A DNA stretch of 64,000 bases, from assembly GCF_002197845.1 (NCBI RefSeq), contig NZ_NIDE01000011.1:159569-223568 (forward strand), given 5' to 3'. This stretch comes from Fimbriiglobus ruber (lineage in GTDB: Bacteria > Planctomycetota > Planctomycetia > Gemmatales > Gemmataceae). The notes beneath the pieces were generated by a model. The model was not told the DNA's origin. It did no database searches and worked only from the letters and a program-made list of their open reading frames with translations. Below are positions 60,175 to 64,000 of the stretch, one piece after another; positions within the stretch are counted from its first letter, which is position 1, and every line of letters begins with the position of its first letter. Both the position numbers and the translations under genes were made by a program.

Positions 60175-62385
60175 TCAGCCGACGAATACGCCGTCCGTAT
60201 CGTTGGAGCTCCCGAATGGGGAAATCGAAGACCCGGTCGGGTTTGCGCTCGTCAGACTACTGCCCGGGAAGACGGTTACGGTCGGGGTCGCCCCGGGGCC
60301 GGTCGCTGCGACGAGGTCCGAGGCGGTACTCCCCGTCACCTTCTTCGTGGCGAGCTGGACGCCGCTCCGGGTGGAGCTATCGAACGCGAAGAAGTTGGCG
60401 ATCGGGTCGGCCTGGGTGGCGGCCACCTGCCCCTCACTGATCGATTCGCCGGACAGGACCATGACCCGCGGCGCGCCGCCCGGGCCGCCGCCGAACGCGA
60501 GGTCCGCGAACCCGGAGCCGGAGAAATCCCCGGCGGTCACGAACACCCCGTTCCGCAGGTTCGTGGCGTCCGCCCCCGGGAACGCGAAGAAGTCGCCCAC
60601 GAGACGGTTGGGCGATCCGGCCAGGACCGACTTCCCGTCGAAGATGGCGACCCGCGGGCCGCCGCCGAACCCGGCCGCGACCACCAGATCCTCGGTCCCG
60701 TCCCCGTTAACGTCGCCCAGCGTCGCCCGGGCACCGCCCCGGAAACTCGTGTCGGCGATGCCGAAGAAGTCCGCCAACGGCACCGGCGTGCCCGAGTCCG
60801 ACAGGCCGTCGACTACAACCCGCGGGCCACCGCCCTGGTCCGGAGTAATCACCCAGTCGGCCTTCCCACTCCCGGTAATGTCTCCGGCGGCCACGAACGC
60901 CCCGCCAGTAAAGTCCCCGCCAAACGGGTCGGTCGGCGGAACGAGGACGCTGCCGTCCTTGCCGTTAATGATGGCGAACCGCACTGACGTTCCCGGGCCC
61001 GTCACCAGAATGGTGTCCGCGATGCCGTCCCCGTTGACGTCTGCCTCGACCGATCGGACTTCGCCGGCAAACCCGGGGAACGCGGTGATCGGGTTCCCCT
61101 GAGCCTGGAGTCCGCCCGAAGACGTTGGGGCGAACACCTGAGCCGTCCCGCCGGCTTGCCCGGAGACGACCACGAGACCCGCACCCGCAACGTCCCCGAC
61201 GCGCCCGGCCCCGCTAGCGGGCGGAGGACTGACCGGAGGCGGGCTCACTGGTGGGGGACTGACCGGCGGCGGGCTAACGGGCGGAGGACTGACCGGTGGG
61301 GGAGTGACGGGCGGCACGGTGGCGGCGGCCGGCGTGATCTTGCCGAACAGCCCGTGGGCACCGGCGTCCGGGCCGGCCGTGAAATACAGCGAGGACGAAT
61401 CCCCGGCCGACGCCCCGTTGCCGAAGGCCAGTCCCTTGATCCCGTCCTCGACGAGCGGTTGACCCGTCGTGCCGTCCACGGTGCCGAGGAATGTTCCGGT
61501 CGACTGGTCGAATGCGTTGATCTGCCCGTTCCCGGCGTTCGCCACCAGGAGGTCGTTCGCGAACCCCGTGAACCCGGCCGGGGCGATGACCATCCCCGAG
61601 GGGGAGTTCAACTGGCCGCCCGACGCGAGTCGTTGGAGGAAGTTGCCGTTGGTGTCGAACACGTCGATGAAGCCGTTCCCGGTGCCCGCCACGGCGCTCT
61701 GCTTAGCGGCGTCCTGCTTGGCGTAGCTCACGTACAACTTGCCGCCGAGTGCGGCGACGTTGTACGGAGCGTATCCGGCCGGTAGGCCGGTGTCGGTGAA
61801 CGATCCGGCCAGGTGGGTGAGCTGGAAGGTCGAATTGAGGACGTCGATCTTGCCGTTGTGGAAGTCGGCGAGGTAGAGGAAGTTCCCGGTCCCGTTGTTG
61901 GCCAGGGCCATGCCCGTGTACTCGGCCCCGTCGGACGCGATGAACGCGGTCTGGGCCGAGGTGATCGGCGGGACGCTCGGGTTCCACCCGGTGACCCACC
62001 CGGTCTGGGACGCGAAGATGAACACGGCCGGTTGGGTCACCCCCCCGGCCGTGACGGTGAAGTTGCTCGTCGTGTTGAACACTTGACCGGTGGGCGCGCC
62101 ACCCGGGATGGTGACCACGAGGCTGCTCTTCGACACCGGGCTGCCGCCCACGTCGCCGCCGTACAGGGTACTCACGCTGGGGTTGGTGTCCGAGACCCAG
62201 AAATCTCCCGAGGTCGGGCTGAGCGAGACGCCCCAGGGGTTGACGAGGTTGGAGTCGGTGACCGGGGCGACGCCGGCCTGATCGGACACCAGATTCGTCG
62301 CCTGGAACAGACCGGCCGGAACCGATCGATCCTCAAGAGCTTCCAGGATAAGTTTGCGGGCCGGCCCACGGCGGGAGAGTCGCAT
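60175..62385 (-). CDS. surface protein: TIGR03118-like beta-propeller plus FG-GAP repeats
   Basis: A 736-residue protein starting MRLSRRGPARKLILEALEDR, then SVPAG. The LEALEDRSVPA phrase is the N-terminal sorting-type motif frequent in planctomycete surface proteins. AAAGGA precedes ATG 62385. Residues about 25-355 resemble the TIGR03118 propeller (NLVNPWGVSLSPTSGDFWVS, YTGMALANNGTGNFLYLADF, NGFIDVFDTNGNFLQRL). A hinge of five PPPVS repeats (18-nt units at about 61215-61315) follows. Residues about 400-720 carry FG-GAP/VCBS-like repeats with calcium-type loops (DVNGDGIADTI, DVNGDGTEDLVVAA, GDFSGSGFADLAFG). Likely exported and possibly adhesive. Confidence 0.82.
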   Translation of the reverse strand: MRLSRRGPARKLILEALEDRSVPAGLFQATNLVSDQAGVAPVTDSNLVNPWGVSLSPTSGDFWVSDTNPSVSTLYGGDVGGSPVSKSSLVVTIPGGAPTGQVFNTTSNFTVTAGGVTQPAVFIFASQTGWVTGWNPSVPPITSAQTAFIASDGAEYTGMALANNGTGNFLYLADFHNGKIDVLNSTFQLTHLAGSFTDTGLPAGYAPYNVAALGGKLYVSYAKQDAAKQSAVAGTGNGFIDVFDTNGNFLQRLASGGQLNSPSGMVIAPAGFTGFANDLLVANAGNGQINAFDQSTGTFLGTVDGTTGQPLVEDGIKGLAFGNGASAGDSSSLYFTAGPDAGAHGLFGKITPAAATVPPVTPPPVSPPPVSPPPVSPPPVSPPPVSPPPASGAGRVGDVAGAGLVVVSGQAGGTAQVFAPTSSGGLQAQGNPITAFPGFAGEVRSVEADVNGDGIADTILVTGPGTSVRFAIINGKDGSVLVPPTDPFGGDFTGGAFVAAGDITGSGKADWVITPDQGGGPRVVVDGLSDSGTPVPLADFFGIADTSFRGGARATLGDVNGDGTEDLVVAAGFGGGPRVAIFDGKSVLAGSPNRLVGDFFAFPGADATNLRNGVFVTAGDFSGSGFADLAFGGGPGGAPRVMVLSGESISEGQVAATQADPIANFFAFDSSTRSGVQLATKKVTGSTASDLVAATGPGATPTVTVFPGSSLTSANPTGSSISPFGSSNDTDGVFVG

Positions 62386-62815
62386 TCGCAATCCTTTCGG
62401 GATAACGGCGCACGAGGGCACGCGCGCCGGATTCAGGCGATCGGGTAGCCTTGCCAAATCGGGTGGGACCGTGACGTCCACCCCCGACATCCTCTCGTCC
62501 GCTCAATGCAATCAACGCGAACGAGCGGGAACTCTCTATCTCTGCCGCCACTCCGGGTTGCGCATACAGAAAAGCGAGATTTTTCGACCGAGTGCAATTC
62601 CGACGGCTGCTGCAGAGACTACTCCGCTCCGAGTCAGGCTCTGGTCCCGGCCTTCACCAATCGAACCGGCTTGCAGCAAGTGTTCGCGACCGGGTGCGAA
62701 GTGTATCCGGTGTCGAACCGGTTAATCGCGGCGGGTGTTTGGCGGGTAGAAGGGCAGAAAAGGTATGGCAACACGACAGGATGATGAGCCGCCGCCCTGT
62801 GCCCGAGGTGCCGTG

Positions 62816-63646
62816 ATGGCTGAGAAGCCACGACTGCCCAGCCTCCGCGAACTGGGAATCGATCTGCTCCGCGTCCCGCGGTGGCGGGTGGCCGTTTCCG
62901 TTCTGACCCCGTTCGTGCTATTCGGGGGTTATTTCGTCGCGGCCGGGATGGGTTACTGGCTGCCGGCCGTCGCCCTTGTGGGCGCACTCAGCTTCGTTAC
63001 TTATGGCTCCGTGTCGCACGATCTGGTACACAGCTCGTTGCGATTACCACGCCGAATGAACGACCTACTGCTCTCGCTGATCGAAGGCTTGATGCTCCGC
63101 AGCGGCCGGGCTTACCGCCTCGCGCACCTGCACCACCACGCTCATTTTCCCGACCCGGATGACCCCGAGGCGCGGGCCGCCCACGGGTCACTGTGGGCCG
63201 CGCTGTGCGACGGGCCGAAATTCGCCGTGCGGCTCTGGGTGTGGGCGTGGCGCGAACACCCGGAACACCGAGCGCGGTTGGCGGGTGAAGCCGTGGGCGT
63301 CATCGCATTCGTCGGAAGCGCCCTCGCATTGGCATTCACCGGTCTGACGGTGATACCGCTCGCTTTCGTGGCGCTGGCTCATTGCGGGAGCTGGGCGTTT
63401 CCGCTCGCGACGGCGTACCTGCCGCACGACCCCGCCGGCGCCACGGTTGTCACGCGAACGCGCATGTTTCGCGGGATCGTGGCCCGGGTGATCGCGCTCG
63501 ACCACCTGTACCACCTCGAACATCACCTTTACCCCGCGGTCCCGCACCACCAGTGGGCCGAACTCGGCCGCCGGCTGACCCCGCACTTGATCCACGCCGG
63601 GGCCGTGCCGCTCCACATCGGACTCCCGTTCCCGGTGTCCCGATGA
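62816..63646 (+). CDS. membrane fatty-acid desaturase/carotenoid-hydroxylase-like enzyme
   Basis: A 276-residue integral membrane di-iron protein. The three histidine boxes are HDLVHSS, HLHHHAH and HLEHHLYP, with hydrophobic segments between them (VAVSVLTPFVLFGGYFVAAG, VGVIAFVGSALALAFTGLTV). These bind the di-iron centre of the fatty acid desaturase superfamily. The ATG 62816 (or the GTG one codon before) has GAGGTG upstream. The product could desaturate lipids or hydroxylate a carotenoid; the context does not decide. It overlaps the next gene by 4 nt. Confidence 0.85.
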   Translation: MAEKPRLPSLRELGIDLLRVPRWRVAVSVLTPFVLFGGYFVAAGMGYWLPAVALVGALSFVTYGSVSHDLVHSSLRLPRRMNDLLLSLIEGLMLRSGRAYRLAHLHHHAHFPDPDDPEARAAHGSLWAALCDGPKFAVRLWVWAWREHPEHRARLAGEAVGVIAFVGSALALAFTGLTVIPLAFVALAHCGSWAFPLATAYLPHDPAGATVVTRTRMFRGIVARVIALDHLYHLEHHLYPAVPHHQWAELGRRLTPHLIHAGAVPLHIGLPFPVSR

Positions 63647-64000
63647 ATCCCCGACCCACCGACCCGGCCGACCGCGGCCTTGTTTCCGTCCTCGCGGGCG
63701 ACGGCCGCCCGCTCATTGCTGTGACCGGATTGACGCTGTTGGCGTCCGGGCTGTTCGCCATCTTTCTCGGGGTCCGCAAAGAGTTTCTGCCGCACGACGT
63801 CGCGTTTCTGGGCATGACGCCCCAGGCGTTGTGTTCGGTCAACGAGTGCCGCATCGTCCACTTCATGATCCACGACCGGATCGCGTTCGGCGGGGCGCTG
63901 GTGGCGATCGGCACCTTGTACTTGTGGCTGGTCGCGGTCCCACTCGCGCGCGGGGAGTGGTGGGCGTGGCGCCTCCTCGCGGTCAGCGGGGTCGAGGGCT
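63643..64000 (+). CDS. polytopic membrane protein, 3' truncated by window end
   Basis: It starts at ATG 63643, overlapping the desaturase stop (ATGA), and stays open to the last base (119 residues visible). Two membrane helices are seen: LIAVTGLTLLASGLFAIFLG and AFGGALVAIGTLYLWLVAVP. Between them is a loop with LCSVNECRIVHFMIHDRIAF. I do not recognise the family. Translational coupling with the desaturase suggests a joint role at the membrane. Confidence 0.65.
   Translation, partial: MNPRPTDPADRGLVSVLAGDGRPLIAVTGLTLLASGLFAIFLGVRKEFLPHDVAFLGMTPQALCSVNECRIVHFMIHDRIAFGGALVAIGTLYLWLVAVPLARGEWWAWRLLAVSGVEG

Overview
The window is G+C-rich chromosomal DNA that looks like a planctomycete of the family Gemmataceae (Gemmata/Fimbriiglobus type). 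The reasons are the secreted protein with an N-terminal LEALEDRSVPA-type motif, the ECF sigma factor fused to a membrane segment, the small BON-domain proteins, the families of hairpin repeats built on CACAGAG/CACAAAG, and the very dense insertion-sequence debris. The assignment rests on family recognition by eye, not on a search.

Layout. 1-4.3 kb: tail of a large extracellular protein, an alpha/beta hydrolase, a GAF-domain methionine sulfoxide reductase and a secreted PQQ-type sugar dehydrogenase, with CACAGAG hairpin repeats between them. 4.7-11.4 kb: a tight same-strand cluster of a DUF559-type nuclease, a winged-helix-like protein, a 1070-residue protein with two separate P-loop ATPase modules (AAA-like plus HerA/FtsK-like), a cupin and a secreted esterase. 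The first three genes form the best candidate here for an undescribed nucleic-acid-processing or defence system. 11.5-22.9 kb: core and lineage genes, namely a GH5-like hydrolase, a PAS/pseudo-receiver protein, 2-Cys peroxiredoxin, an NtrC-type sigma54 activator flanked by two BON proteins, two lipoproteins, a GSTCD-like methyltransferase and an SDR epimerase.

23-39.8 kb is a mobile-element sink. A 637-residue unknown protein is bracketed by the intact methyltransferase-epimerase pair and a deleted, frameshifted duplicate of their junction. Then come a truncated IS3, a second IS3 with its A7 frameshift site and terminal repeats intact but interrupted by an IS630, a degenerate tRNA-like sequence, small unknown genes, a second IS630 that cuts a Lar/DUF551-like phage-type gene, and an ISAs1 element split by a serine-recombinase element with a 7-bp repeat at both ends. 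The ISAs1 abuts a CRISPR remnant (one full 36-bp repeat, two 37-bp spacers, two partial repeats), which ISKra4 borders on the other side.

39.8-48.2 kb returns to housekeeping: gyrA, a K/P/D-E-rich secreted protein, aat, a HigBA-like toxin-antitoxin pair and selO. 48.3-53.4 kb holds a truncated sorbosone-dehydrogenase-like gene, an A+T-rich junction and an RND efflux adaptor/pump pair, probably acquired. 53.6-64 kb: a 1337-residue unknown protein, purN, a set of 23-bp direct repeats, the ECF sigma factor, a 736-residue surface beta-propeller/FG-GAP protein, a fatty-acid desaturase-like enzyme and a membrane protein cut by the window end.
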